A stretch of 64,000 nt of DNA from Leptodactylus fallax. Taxonomy: Eukaryota > Chordata > Amphibia > Anura > Leptodactylidae. The DNA lies in contig CAMRHE010000067.1 in the NCBI GenBank assembly GCA_947044405.1, forward strand, positions 3,107,501-3,171,500, read 5' to 3'. Position numbers and translations under genes: made by a program. Under the pieces are notes generated by a model that was not told the origin of the DNA, did no database searches, and worked only from the letters and a program-made list of their open reading frames with translations. Positions 23,789 to 35,101 of this stretch are shown in pieces (position 1 is the stretch's first letter; every line of letters starts with the position of its first letter).

Positions 23789-24080
23789 AAATTTCAAACT
23801 CTGCAATTTGGAGTTAATATTCATGCCAGTTTCTTGTCACACTATGTATGACCTGTGAGGGCCAAAAATCACCACTTCATTGCAAACAGATAACAGCAGG
23901 AATTAGTGATCCCTCCGTCACGCCCCACAAGTTTCCAGATTGTTTATTTTTTGACCTGTTGTAAATAACTTCTCTACTTATATTGTATTTTGTTTTTTTT
24001 TTAAGGATTCTAAGATCCTTTGAAGGTCCATGTCTTTAGGATATAAAAAGTTTGTGAATTTTCAGTTTCTTGTATTATAC

Positions 24081-24119
24081 CATGTCTGAAGAAGAGAGCT
24101 AGTACTCCCGAAAGCTTAC
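24081..24119 (+). ncRNA. Candidate hammerhead ribozyme in PLE right arm
   Basis: CTGAAGA (24086-24092) and CGAAA (24109-24113) are separated by a segment that can form a short stem (GAG...CTC). This fits the hammerhead core CUGANGA...GAAA. PLE terminal repeats are known to carry hammerhead motifs. Stems I and III were not tested by folding. Confidence 0.45.
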
Positions 24120-24262
24120 CATCAAATATACTCAGTTAGCCTCTAAAAGGTATCGCCTGATTTCTTCACTCTTCCACTACTTTCTTGTGGCTAACACGGT
24201 ACAACATTATACTACTATACAGCATTTTATCAACATGTGCCTAAAACCTTTGCACAATACTG

Positions 24263-25279
24263 TTCAGTAGCAAACCACAAGGCTCAAGCACATGGCTATA
24301 TTATGGCACTCTGTGTCCTATTGCTCTGTATAGGCTCCTTTTTCTATGGAACCACAATAAGAAATTCAAAGGAGACTGAGGGTCAACACCTCCATATGCC
24401 TCCAGTTTCCTATGTGGGAGCATTTAGTGCCTATGGTGCCATGGTACAGAACTAAATACTCCCTATTTGAGGCCCTATAGGTTCTGTGGTCATGGTTCTG
24501 TGTGCATGTAGTAATAAGATACCCTCCCTCTCTGTTCTCTATTACCTCTAATAACTCATCCCCAATAGGGTACAATACATAAAAATGGGTTTTCTAAAGT
24601 GGACGCCTCTTTAACAAAGTTGCTGGATCCTGGTAATTCTTGGTAACTTGAGCTTAGTAACATAACAGAAAATAAATAAAACAGGATTTATAGTTTTTTC
24701 ATATTGTATTTTTAGTCCTTCAGACATTTTTTAAGGAACCATCACAAAAGAGACTTAATATCAGCTCAGATCTTGTGGTCCTGCTAATGTCTGGTATTAT
24801 CTGATGAAACTGAATGGTTAATATGATGACTGTGCTACAATATGGAGTGATCTTTATTGCACGTTTTTGTGTGATAGAGCTGTATATACGCTATACTGAG
24901 ACTGTTATTATTTATACTATTATAGCTGTTGTGAAGTGTTTTGATGTGAATGATTATCTTAGTTGCAGATGCCAAGGATTGAAGCATAGAGGGCACTAGT
25001 GTGTTGCAAGAGGCTTGCTTTCCTTGCAATGTACAGCACATGCAGGGAGATAAACACATCTGAACATGTTTTATTCCTTTTAACTAGTTAAGTTTCAGGT
25101 GCTTTGAACCTGTCTGTGTTATTAGGCAGCATCATATATCATACTATAGAGCAACATCTGTAGTCACATCTGCAGTAGATGGGCTGATTTATTCATACAC
25201 TTTCTATAAACCTACTTTATTTTACCTGTTCTTTATATTATCCAGGGAGCAGACACAGGATATGCTGAGTTTAGCTTTA
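24263..25279. other. No gene recognised
   Basis: Contains only short frames. TGGACGCCTCTTTAA near 24600 may be an isolated T2-like end. Confidence 0.4.
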
Positions 25280-25280
25280 G

Positions 25281-25335
<55 letters not shown>

Positions 25336-25387
25336 ATAATAGATATAATAGATAGATAGATAGATAGATAGAAGATAGATAATAGAT

Positions 25388-25433
<46 letters not shown>

Positions 25434-25501
25434 GATAATAGATAGATAGATAGATAGATAGATAAATATATAGATAGATAAATAAATAAATAACAGATAT
25501 A

Positions 25502-25542
<41 letters not shown>

Positions 25543-25624
25543 AGATAGATAGATAATAGATGATAGATAGATAGATGGAGATAATAGATACATAGATAAT
25601 AGATAGAATATAGATAGATGATAT

Positions 25625-25674
<50 letters not shown>

Positions 25675-25684
25675 TGATAAAAGA
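25280..25684. repeat. (GATA)n array, left block
   Basis: GATA units with interruptions such as AGAAGATAGATAATAGATGA, which recurs about 170 bp apart, so part of the array was duplicated as a longer block. Minus-strand frames of Ser/Ile/Tyr/Leu repeats are by-products. Confidence 0.97.
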
Positions 25685-25686
25685 TA

Positions 25687-27339
25687 CAGTCATATGAAAA
25701 AGTTTGGGCACCCCTATTAATCTTAATCATTTTTAGTTCTAAATATTTGGGTGTTTGCAACAGCCATTTCAATTTGATATATCTAATAACTGATGGACAC
25801 AGTAATATTTCAGGATTGAAATGAGGTTTATTGTACTAACAGAAAATGTGCAATATGCCCATTACACCAAAATTTGACCGGTGCAAAAATTGGGGTACCC
25901 TTATCATTTTATTGATTTGAATACTCCTAACTACTTTTTACTGACTTACTGAAGCACAAAATTGGTTTTGTAACCTCACTGAGCTTTGAACTTCAAAGCC
26001 AGGTGTATTCCAATCATGAGAAAAGGTATTTAAGGTGGCCAATTGCAAGTTGTTCTCCTATTTGAATCTCCTCTGAAGAGTGGCATCGTGGGCTCCTCAA
26101 AACAACTCTCAAATGATCTGAAAACAAAGATTGTTCAACATAGTTGTTCAGGGGAAGGATACAAAAAAGTTGTCTCAGAGATTTAACCTGTCAGTTTCCA
26201 CTGTGAGGAACATAGTAAGGAAATGGAAGACCACAGGGACAGTTCTTGTTAAGCCCAGAAGTGGCAGGCCAAGAAAAATATCAGAAAGGCAGAGAAGAAG
26301 AATGCTGAGAACAGTCAAGGACAATCCACAGACCACCTCCAAAGAGATGCAGCATCATCTTGCTGCAGATGGTGTCACTGTGCATCGGTCAACAATACAG
26401 CACACTTTGCACAAGGAGAAGCTGTATGGGAGAGTGATGCGAAAGAAGCCGTTTCTGAAAGCACGCCACAAACAGAGTCGCCTGAGGTATGCAAAAGCAC
26501 ATTTGGACAAGCCAGCTTCATTTTGGAAGAAGGTCCTGTGGACTGATGAAACAAAGATTGAGTTGTTTGGTCATACAAAAAGGCGTTATGCATGGCGTCA
26601 AAAAAACACAGCATTCCAAGAAAAACACTTGCTACCCACTGTAAAATTTGGTGGAGGTTCCATCATGCTTTGGGGCTGTGTGGCCAATGCCGGCACCGGG
26701 AATCTTGTTAAAGTTGAGGGTCACATGGATTCAACTCAGTATCAGCAGATTCTTGAGAATAATGTACAAGAATCAGTGACGAATTTGAAGTTACGCCGGG
26801 GATGGATATTTCAGCAAGACAATGATCCAAAACACAGCTCCAAATCTACTCAGGCATTCATGCAGAGGAACAATTACAATGTTCTGGAATGGCCATCCCA
26901 GTCCCCAGACCGGAATATCATTGAACATCTGTGGGATAATTTGAAGCGGGCTGTCCATGCTCGGCGACCATCAAACTTAGCTGAACTGGAATTGTTTTGT
27001 AAAGAGGAATGGTCAAAAATACCTTCATCCAGGATCCAGGAACTGATTAAAAGCTACAGGAAGCGACTAGAGGCTGTTATTTTTGCAAAAGGAGGATCTA
27101 CTAAATATTAATGTCACTTTTCTGTTGAGGTGCCCATACTTTTGCACCGGTCAAATTTTGGTTTAATGCATATTGCACATTTTCTGTTAGTACAATAAAC
27201 CTCATTTCAATCCTGAAATATTACTGTGTCCATCAGTTATTAGATATATCAAATTGAAATGGCTGTTGCAAACACCCAAATATTTAGAACTAAAAATGAT
27301 TAAGATTAATAGGGGTGCCCAAACTTTTTCATATGACTG
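25687..27339 (+). mobile_element. Tc1-like transposon, copy A, inside the GATA array
   Basis: A 1,653-bp element is bounded by TA at 25685-25686 and 27340-27341. It begins CAGTCATATGAAAAAGTTTG and ends with the exact inverted copy. The inverted repeats are long, about 220 bp. An inner CACCGGTCAAATTTT / AAATTTGACCGGTG pair gives the outer and inner repeat pattern seen in IR/DR-type Tc1 elements. It is the same family as 42728-44376, in opposite orientation. Confidence 0.96.
26088..27111 (+). pseudogene. Tc1 transposase copy A, frameshifted, start lost
   Basis: Compared with the intact copy at 42956-43978, the start codon has become GTG (26088-26090). One extra A in the A-run at about 26162-26167 shifts the frame early in the DNA-binding domain. 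Downstream the frame is open to 27111 for more than 300 residues: KLSQRFNLSVSTVRNIVRKW (helix-turn-helix), KPRSGRPRK (AT-hook-like linker), [12 protein letters not shown] (first Asp), [12 protein letters not shown] (second Asp) and IIEHLW (Glu), DD34E. The PDLN motif before the Glu has become PDRN. An ATG at 26131 opens the downstream frame but gives an altered N-terminus, so activity is doubtful. Confidence 0.93.
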
Positions 27340-27341
27340 TA

Positions 27342-27388
27342 CATAGATAATAGATAGAAGATAGATGGATAATAGATGATAGATAGAT

Positions 27389-27435
<47 letters not shown>

Positions 27436-27460
27436 AATAGATGATAGATAATAGATATAT
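27342..27460. repeat. (GATA)n array, middle block
   Basis: GATA/GATAA units continue directly from the array at 25280-25684 after removal of the Tc1 element. Confidence 0.95.
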
Positions 27461-27461
27461 A

Positions 27462-28653
27462 CCATGTTTCTCCGAAAATAAGACAGGGTCTTATATTATT
27501 TTTTGCTCTGAAAAAAGGGCTAGGGCTTATTTTCGGGGTAGGTCTTAATTTTTTCCGTGAAGAACAATCACACATTTGATCGCTTTTTAATTCAACTTTT
27601 ATCAGACATGAAACAGCGAAAAAACAGCAGTTCGGCACTTTTCATCTTTTTTTTTTTCACTACGGCATTCACTATAGAGGTAAAATATTTTTATAAGTCT
27701 GTAGACCGGGAGTTTTCGGACACAGGGATACCTAATGTGTATGTGTTTCACAGAAATATTTTATATTTATTCTAGTGAAAGTGGGAGGGGGCTTGAACTT
27801 ATTATTTTGTGTTTTTTATATTTTTTTACTTTTTTTTTTTTTTTACTATTAACCCCTCCTAGGGGGGCTTGAACCTGCAATCATCCCATAGACTGCAATA
27901 CAACCTATTGCAGTCTATGGGAGATTATCTACATTACTATTGAGGCAATAGTAATATTCCTATGACAGGCCTGGGAGCCTTCATAAGGCTCCCGGCTGTC
28001 AAAGGAACAGGTCGGCTCCCGCGATCTCACCCGCGGGAGCCGGCCTGCCACTTCAAAGGTACGGAGAAGGTGAGGACCGGCCCCGGGGATAATTTATCTG
28101 CTTTGGGGCGTCGATTTGGAGGGGGGGGTCACAGACTGGCACACTTAACAATGCCCGCGATCAGCGGACTCTGATCGCGGGCATTAGCTGCGGGCCTCCA
28201 CTGTACAAGGAGACCCGGTATAGCAGCTATACGGGGTGGGGACCGGCCGTGGGAACTGCGGGGGGGGGGAAGCGCGGAGGTCACGCAATGCCCGCTGTCA
28301 GAGTCTGTTCTGATCATGGGCTTTAACTCCAGCGGTTCTGCTACTTTGGTGGGCAGGAGAGGGGGTCACGTTCAACAATGTCTGTGATCAGGGTAGACAC
28401 TGACCGCAGGCATTAACTCCAGGTCTCCGCGGAGACCCGATACGGCAGCTATGGTAAACGCTCTGCAGCAGAGCGGACGCCATCTTTAAGGACCCGGCAT
28501 CTGCTGTAATCGCATGGCAGATGTCGGGAAGGGGTTAAATTAGCTAGGGCTTATTTTTGGAGTAGGGCTTGTATTTCAAGCCTACTCCAAAAAACCTGGA
28601 AATCGTAGCCAGGGCTTATTTTCGGGGTAGGTCTTATTTTTGGAGAAACACGG
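27462..28653. mobile_element. TA-flanked inverted-repeat element inside the GATA array
   Basis: The left end CCATGTTTCTCCGAAAATAA and right end TTATTTTTGGAGAAACACGG are inverted and flanked by TA on both sides (27460-27461, 28654-28655). Subterminal GGGCTTATTTTCGGGGTAGG occurs near both ends. The 1,192-bp interior is non-coding; about 27840-28540 is GC-rich (CGCGATCTCACCCGCGGGAG and similar), unlike its surroundings. Short frames inside have no domain. The TA flank suggests a Tc1/mariner or similar transposase; I cannot name the family. Confidence 0.7.
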
Positions 28654-28655
28654 TA

Positions 28656-28893
28656 GATAGATAGAAGATAGATAGATAATAGATATACTGTATAGATAGA
28701 TAGATAGATAATAGATGATAGATAGATGATAGATAAATATATGATACATAATAGCTAGATAGATAAATAGATAATAGATAGATAGATGATAGATAGATAA
28801 CAGATAGATAAATAGCTAAATAATAGATAGATAATAGATACATAGATAGATAATAGATAGATAGATAGATAGATGATAGATAATAGATAGATG

Positions 28894-28934
<41 letters not shown>

Positions 28935-28989
28935 CTAGATACATAGATAGATAATAGATGATAGATAGATAGATAGATAATAGATAGAT

Positions 28990-29028
<39 letters not shown>

Positions 29029-29062
29029 CAGTAGATACCTAGTTAGATAGATAATAGATACC

Positions 29063-29110
<48 letters not shown>
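28656..29110. repeat. (GATA)n array, right block
   Basis: GATA units with GATGATA, TACATAGATA and TACCTAGATA variants, ending where a dispersed repeat begins at 29112. Confidence 0.96.
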
Positions 29111-29111
<1 letters not shown>

Positions 29112-29205
29112 TTCCTCTGGATACTTCAGTTTCCTCCCACACTCCAAAGACATGCTGATAGGGATTTTAAATTGTTAGCTCTATATAGGACAGTAATGGA
29201 CAATG
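29112..29205 (-). repeat. Dispersed repeat related to 14699-14832
   Basis: CAGTTTCCTCCCACACTCCA and AAGACATGCTGATAGGGATT are the inverted counterpart of the right side of the repeat at 14699. It abuts the GATA array, so the array may have grown from this repeat's end. Confidence 0.55.
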
Positions 29206-29776
29206 TCTGTAAAATTCTGCACATTGGTGCATTGTGGCACATATAAGCTATGCTCCCTTATTCTGAGAATTCACACACTAAGTCAAAAATTTGAGCCCAC
29301 ACTAGATATGCCAAGATGCACAAAGATGTACCACATTGCTCCAAAGGTGTGCCATGTTTATGCCAGTGTCGTAAACATAACCACAGTAGTGAATTTGGGC
29401 CAATGAGGAGATTTATCAAACATTGGTCTTGACATCCCCTGCAGTCCTGAAGGATGTTCTTAACTTATAGTTTCAAAAGTATTTATTACATTACAACAAC
29501 AGGAGGAAAATACATAGTAAATGACATGTCATATGAAACATAGCTATAGATCGACAAAAGTCAGTTCCGTATGTCAGAAGATAGCATACAAAAAGAACAA
29601 GTTACAAAAGTTAAAATAGTATAACAGAAAAACATAAAAATCAACCTGAGTCGGGAGAAAAGATAGGGGGAAATGTAACGCTACAACGGGTTACTGCAGT
29701 AAGGTATGACCACCACAGATCCGCCTGAGGGGGAGGAAAGAGAGGGAAGGGACACAGTCCAGTTGTAGGGCTAGAG

Positions 29777-30065
29777 CTATAGACAGTACAGAAGGCCCGT
29801 GATGCGAGACATATCGACCCAAGGCGACCAGACCTTATCAATTAGCGGGCGGGTATCAGATATAATGGAATTAATCTTCTCATGAAGCATAATGGTATCC
29901 ACCCTTTGCACAACCTCAGCCACTGAGAGAAAAGGTCTTGTCCAGTTAGAGGTGATGTGGATCCGGGCTGCTAATAAAATTTATTGAAATAGCTTGAATT
30001 GGGCATATTTTAACGTAGAGGGTTTAAGATTGAGAAGAAATATTAAACCAGGGCCTGAAATGGGA
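29777..30065 (-). pseudogene. L1 ORF2 C-terminus remnant
   Basis: On the minus strand one frame reads LNLKPSTLKYAQFKLFQ, a TAA stop, ILLAARIHITSNWTRPF, LSVAEVVQRVDTIMLHEKIN and IWSPW-like KVWSPWVDM, ending at TAG (29777-29779). The pattern of a LAAR-type helix, then W, then a helix ending in DK-W-PW is that of the extreme C-terminus of L1-clade ORF2 proteins. The endonuclease and reverse transcriptase parts are not in the window. The in-frame TAA and truncation make it a dead fragment. Confidence 0.65.
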
Positions 30066-30239
30066 AAGATTGTCCATAGAGCTGCTGTGCCATCCTATGG
30101 ATAGCTAGCCAATAGCCGCGAGCCAGAGGGCAGGACCATCACACATGGAAAGTAGTATATGTCCTTGTGGAGTTTGGACCTAGGACTCCAACGCTGCACG
30201 GCTACAATGGTGCCCACTGCAATTCTTCCCCTATTTACT

Positions 30240-30281
30240 CAGTTAGCCTCTAAAAGGTATCGCCTGATTTCTTCACTCTTT
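30240..30281 (+). mobile_element. 42-bp PLE-end micro-insertion with 11-bp duplication
   Basis: CAGTTAGCCTCTAAAAGGTA through CACTCTT is identical in wording to part of the right arm of the PLE at 24133-24173. It is flanked by the direct repeat CCCTATTTACT (30229-30239 and 30282-30292), which looks like its target duplication. Confidence 0.6.
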
Positions 30282-30420
30282 CCCTATTTACTCTATGAAT
30301 CAAGACTTTAAAATATTGAAAAATTGTGTCCATTCTCTCTCCATAAGGTGGAGGAACAAAGTGGGAAACACATCTCTGTTGTGCAACATTTACCACCTGT
30401 AGTGGGTGCTGGGCAAATGT

Positions 30421-31334
30421 TCTTCTTCATTTTTTGTAAGGAAAATGTCATACAGTAGTTTAGAAGTTTATAGGTCTGCATGGACTCTGGACACTTTCCC
30501 TATAATACAGTGTTGTCATGAATTTTTGAATAAAATCTACATTTTTGCATGAAGTAGAGAATCTTCTTTTTTTTCTTCAATTAACAGAATGATTTAAGTC
30601 TTATTTAATTTGTATTGCTTGGCTCGAGAAAAGAAAACAAAGTCCAGATCCATAGGGTAACTGCAGATCCTTTAGCATTTGGCACGCTGTCTTATCTTGG
30701 CAAGTCGGAGCAGCAATCATTGGCTCAGTCATTTTGATTATGCCACTCATGCAAAGTAAGGGGAAAAACAACTTCTTTTTGGCCCTTTCGCAATGATCCC
30801 TGGCAGAGCTGGTCTACATGGGGGCCATTACTGTACCTACAACAAGAGCGAACACTGCATTAAAGTGAGTAGTGATAGCAATGTCAGCTGTAAAGTCTCT
30901 GCAGTGAATGTTATGATCTGCAGCAGTCACAACTAGTGATCTGGATGTAAATTATTTTATATGCAAAGTAAAGCCAATGCTATTATTTAGAATAAGTAAG
31001 AAAATCTTCAGTATATGCTTCACATGGATTTTTTTCCAAATCACTATATTTTGTACATGCAGATAAACAATTGTTGATAGATGAGCCAGATCAATTATAG
31101 CAGAATAGAGTATATTTCAATATTTCTGATTCCAAGTTATTACAGATTTGTCACTCCTTAATTTAATTTGGTTAAAAACTCCAATTGCTTACAAAACAAA
31201 TTAATTATATTATTGCAATATGCTATCATGACCATTGAAAAGCTACAAGTCACATGATCCCCTGGTCATTCAGTAAGACTTAGGACCCCTGTTCTCCTGA
31301 GTGGTGGGGGTCCCAGTAGTAAGGCTCCTACTAA
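30421..31334. other. No gene recognised
   Basis: AT-rich single-copy-looking DNA. 31240-31334 has GTCCCAGTAGTAAGG-like words typical of nearby MITEs but no paired ends. Confidence 0.4.
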
Positions 31335-31775
31335 TTAAAGGGAGTCTGTCAGCAGGAAAATCAGTATCAAACTAATGACAGTACTTTGTAGGGCTGCTTA
31401 TGCACTATCCAAAGATGTCTTGTTTATTTTGCATTGCAGCTCCAGTTTAATGAATCAGCATTTTATTCTCATGCAAATTAGCAAAAAAAGGGCTTTAGCG
31501 GCGTTTTTTCTCCCACCAGGGTTTTGATCTCCACTCTAGATAACCATTCCAAACTGCAGACAAAAATGACAAAGTGGGAGATGTCTCTCAAGCAATGGAG
31601 AGAAGAACTGGATGGAAGTTAGGGGACATTATCCACATCAGAGAGTGAAGCCCCAGCAGGAGAAGGAATGCCCCTAAATAAAATAAGAAATGCATCTTTG
31701 CAAAGTGTAGAAGCCACTCTATGAGGTACTGTCATTAGTTTGATACCAATTTTCTTGCTAACAGACTCCCTTTAA
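31335..31775. mobile_element. T2-like MITE with long inverted ends
   Basis: Left TTAAAGGGAGTCTGTCAGCA and right GCTAACAGACTCCCTTTAA are inverted and TTAA-bounded. Pairing continues inward about 100 bp (AATCAGTATCAAACTAATGA / TCATTAGTTTGATACCAATT). 441 bp, no coding. Confidence 0.8.
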
Positions 31776-32384
31776 ACATTTACTCACTACCTAATGTATT
31801 GCTGATAAATGTTGATTGTGATGGTTGATTGAGGAGTGAGATCCGGGGGTGGCGATCTGTTGCCTAGGTAGCCGAGAGCCTATTGAAGGTTGCCAGACCT
31901 TTCTTCAATAGGATTCTATTACAGCCCCATATACAAAAATATAAAAAAGTCCCAGGTGTCAGAATAATTTTTTTAATGTTTTGGATTTTTTTAAAGATGG
32001 TAAAACAACTAAGACTATATAAGTTTAGCATTGCTGTAATCGGGTCAACCTGGTGATTTTAGGTACCAAGTAATTTTTTACAAACAGTGAACGCCATAAA
32101 AACAAAACCCAAAAGAAAGTGGTGCAAAGGCAGTTTTTCTCTAATTCCAGTTTCCCAGTTTTAATATGGAATATTAAATGGTTCAATTATGAAGTACAGT
32201 TTGTCCTGCAAAAAATAACCTGTCATATGACTTTGTGAACAGAAAAATTTAAAAGTTATGGATTTTGGGAGGAGAGGAGTAAAAAAATGAAAATCAAATA
32301 AATATCGAATAAAATAAAATAAAACAAGGATGCAGCAAGAAGGGGTTGTCCAGGCACAATTAGACATTAAATTTATTATTTAAA
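31776..32384. other. Repeat-like, unclassified
   Basis: GAGTGAGATCCGGGGGTGGC near 31834 matches GAGTGAGATCCGGGGTTGGC near 34588, both followed by GATCTGTTGCC / AATCTGTTACT and CTATTGAAGG. It is a dispersed repeat shared with 34371-34790. Confidence 0.45.
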
Positions 32385-32880
32385 TGGGCCGAGCGCAGTG
32401 AAAAAAAAAAAAAAAATTATACTCACCTTTCCCCGATGCTCTGGTGCCTCCCAGCGCGGTCTGGTCTTCATGGTCCAGTGTTGACGTGTAGTGGAAGTAC
32501 CAGCCACACGTGACTGCTGAGGCCAATCAGCGGCCTCAGCAAAGGGCATGAGATGTCACTACCTGTGACATCACAAGTCACTTCTTGAGGCCTGCTGAGG
32601 GCAATCAGCGGCTTCAACAGAAGTGATCCGTGATGTCACAGACGGTGAGCAGTTTCACTTTGAGAAGATGCTGGATCAGCAGGACTGAACCACGCTGTGA
32701 GGACACCGGAGCACCAGGGACAGATGAGTATGATTTTTAAAAATTTTTGTTCACCTCCCCCCAGCCTATATAAAACTTAACAATTTGCCTCGACAACCTC
32801 TTTAAGACACCACCAATGGACAAAGGTAGCTCTTGGAAGGAAGCAAATCTTTTTTTTTTTAATCCTCGACAACCCCTTTA
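32385..32880. other. Repeat-like GC-richer block, unclassified
   Basis: An A-run at 32401-32416 is followed by ATTATACTCACCTTTCCCCG and two similar phrases, AGGCCAATCAGCGGCCTCAG and GGGCAATCAGCGGCTTCAA, about 80 bp apart. The right side ends with CCTCGACAACCCCTTTA. This resembles T2-like/hAT-like repeats, but ends are not defined. Confidence 0.4.
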
Positions 32881-34370
32881 CAGTTTTCCTTCACAGGTGT
32901 TTTCACATCTTCACTTTTTTAATACTATGACATGTCAATGCTCCATAGATGGTTGGATTTGTTCCAAGGTAAGGGTGGACACATCTGTAGCTCACAATGA
33001 GTTTAGGTGCTACAGGAGATCTGTAATAGGGGCGTTCCGGTAACAATAAATTACCCCTTATCTTTTGGATAACTTTCTAATTGATGGGGGACTCCGATTT
33101 CTCATGTCAAATGGTTCGTTTTGTACCCCAGATCGAATGCAGCACCAGGTTGGGCTGTCTCCATTCATTTCAATGGGAGTCCAGTGGGCGGTCCTACTCA
33201 GTGATTGACACCTTCCCAATATCAGTGGGTACACAGAGAAAGCTGTCTATAAATCTGCTCAGTTCCTCCTTCTCTATAAGATGCTGCCTGCAAACAAAGC
33301 TGCATATTCTGCAAGACAACATATGTACAGTAGCAAAGTGAGACCTGCCCAAGGCTAAACAGTGGTTTACAATATTTGTTCTACCTCAGTAGAAGGATCT
33401 ACATCTTTTTAGGTTCTATAACCAATTATGGGTTTTCCAGAGATGAAGCGCTTGTTTAATTAGTTCCTCTTAGTTAATTTGCAAATTATCTTTGTTTTCC
33501 TAAAAAGTGCCTTACATAATATTTGTCTTACTTTTGTGTCTTGGTTTAATTTAATTTTACCCATGCTGCTATCTCGCAGGCTGCAGGCAGTTTCAGTAGC
33601 AAAACAGCTTTTCAAGCATCTAAATCAATGGTATTATCAGCTTTGTATGAATATGCATGACTGCTCTTCTTTAGTCTAAACTAAATTATTTTGTCCCCTT
33701 TGGACTTTTGGGGACCTGAAAAAGTTAACAATGGTTAAAGTCTTTCCATTGAATCCGTCAGACAGAGAGTGGATAGAAGTCTCATTTACTGCAGTGGGAA
33801 ATAGGAGATCAAAAATAATACATATGCACACATACACAATCCGTACCCAGGGGAAGCAAGTTCTAGAGAAAAAATATGGTCTAGATCGAAGGGTCATTCT
33901 GTGAGAATGTAGGAGAGGACACCCTGGGAATATGGAGGAAAATACTGACTAATTGAAAAGGTTAATTTATTCATGAAACTGCTCCTTTGTATATCAGGTT
34001 GAATTGAGACTGGATTAAAAAAATCGGCAATAGAATTTTAATGGCGAACTGAGCTGTTTCAGCTTTATATACCCAGGGATCACTTGATATATTTATTAAA
34101 TTCAATAATAAGAGCTTTTGCAAGTATACGTTTTTTTTTTGGATGACAAACATTGGCCCGACTTCAGAAACCTTGTGAGACTCTTGAGGTTGTTGTGCGT
34201 GCCTATCATACAGTTTATTTAGTTAGGCACCTACTGTAGACCAGCAGTGACTATACTGTAATATGGTTTCATATCTCGAGGTGTTCCGACATCTACATTA
34301 TAATAAAAATGTAAAGCCTTTAAATGGCCAAGTGATATTTTTGAAGACTAAGACAGTAGCAACATTTAAC
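32881..34370. other. No gene recognised
   Basis: 33030-33330 carries MITE-like words (ACCCCTTATCTTTTGGATAA). 33350-33700 is AT-rich without a supported frame. Confidence 0.4.
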
Positions 34371-34790
34371 CCATTCCCGACATCCGTCGTAATAGTACAG
34401 TGGATGTCAGGAGTTTAAATATGGCGGCTGCTCAGGAGCTGAGCGCCCACCCTAGTCATTGGGTCTCTGCTATATTATATGATGGCAGACAATGACCCCC
34501 TTGGTGGCTCGGTCAAAGCTGGCAGAGCTACCATTTTGCAGGTGGCACATGGGTGCTGCCCTGTTCCTGTGGATTGCTAGCCCTGGGAGTGAGATCCGGG
34601 GTTGGCAATCTGTTACTATGACAGCTGGGGACCTATTGAAGGCTCCCAGGCTTGTCATATGCAACCTGTAATAGAAGTACTGGTATTTTGCAATGCCATA
34701 AGCAATACAATGCATTAGTGATCTGACTCCCTGGGGTTTAAGACCCCTATGGGGTCTAGTAAATACAGTTAAAAAAAAAAAAAAAAAAAA
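34371..34790. repeat. Dispersed repeat with A-tract
   Basis: Shares GAGTGAGATCCGGGGTTGGC and downstream words with 31835-31920, and ends in a run of about 26 A (34771-34796). Confidence 0.45.
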
Positions 34791-35101
34791 AAAAATATAT
34801 TAAGAAATTAAAAAGAAACAAAAATTTAAATCACCCCCCCCTCTCCCTAGAACATAGTGATAGTAAGTGAATAGAGAAAAAAATGTTCAGCTAACAAAGT
34901 AAACCTGCTTCTGCCCCTTTCATTATATAGAGTAGCACTCTCTTACTGCTCCCCTGGGTATCATGCCTAGGCTGATGTGTATGGCCAGCTATACACCTAA
35001 ATATGAGCTGGTGTATACTACACTTTTTCTTGAACATGCAATGCTGTGTTTCCCCCAAAATTTCAGATCTCATGAGGAAACCAGACAAACCTCATTATGG
35101 C

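Larger units (their letters stand above)
23250..24212 (+). mobile_element. Penelope-like element (PLE), truncated
   Basis: The block is flanked by an identical 17-bp target duplication containing ACTATACAGCATTTTA (23233-23249 and 24213-24229). Long inverted arms of about 220 bp (23250-23472 and 23953-24178) enclose a GIY-YIG endonuclease remnant. GAAAGCTT and AGCCTCTAAAAGGTATCGCC in the right arm are typical of vertebrate PLE terminal repeats. The reverse transcriptase is absent, so the copy is not autonomous. Confidence 0.85.
22963..24262 (-). mobile_element. Tc1-derived MITE, split by a Penelope-like insertion
   Basis: The left end GGGTGCAAAAATTTTAGGCA and right end TGCCTAAAACCTTTGCACAA are inverted. 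On the minus strand the remaining body (TTTGGTGTGAC, CTTTGGAGGAGGAG, CTGGAAGTGATGATATGG) matches the Tc1 remnant at 50104-50535, including the junction where the middle of the transposase was lost. Without the inserted 23250-24212 block it would be about 330 bp. Confidence 0.75.
29461..30420 (-). mobile_element. L1-type LINE, 3' fragment
   Basis: Read on the minus strand this is the end of an L1-clade ORF2 followed by a 3' untranslated part reaching about 29461. The 5' limit is unclear (30200-30420). It contains the 42-bp PLE micro-insertion at 30240-30281. No poly-A tail or clear target duplication was found. Confidence 0.65.

Noticed and set aside
25222..25772. Frames of 123-179 codons rich in Ser, Ile, Tyr and Leu
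   Set aside because: Direct translation of the GATA/TATC microsatellite.
25280..29110. CRISPR-like regular repeats in the GATA and minisatellite arrays
   Set aside because: No unique spacers; simple tandem repeats in an animal genome.
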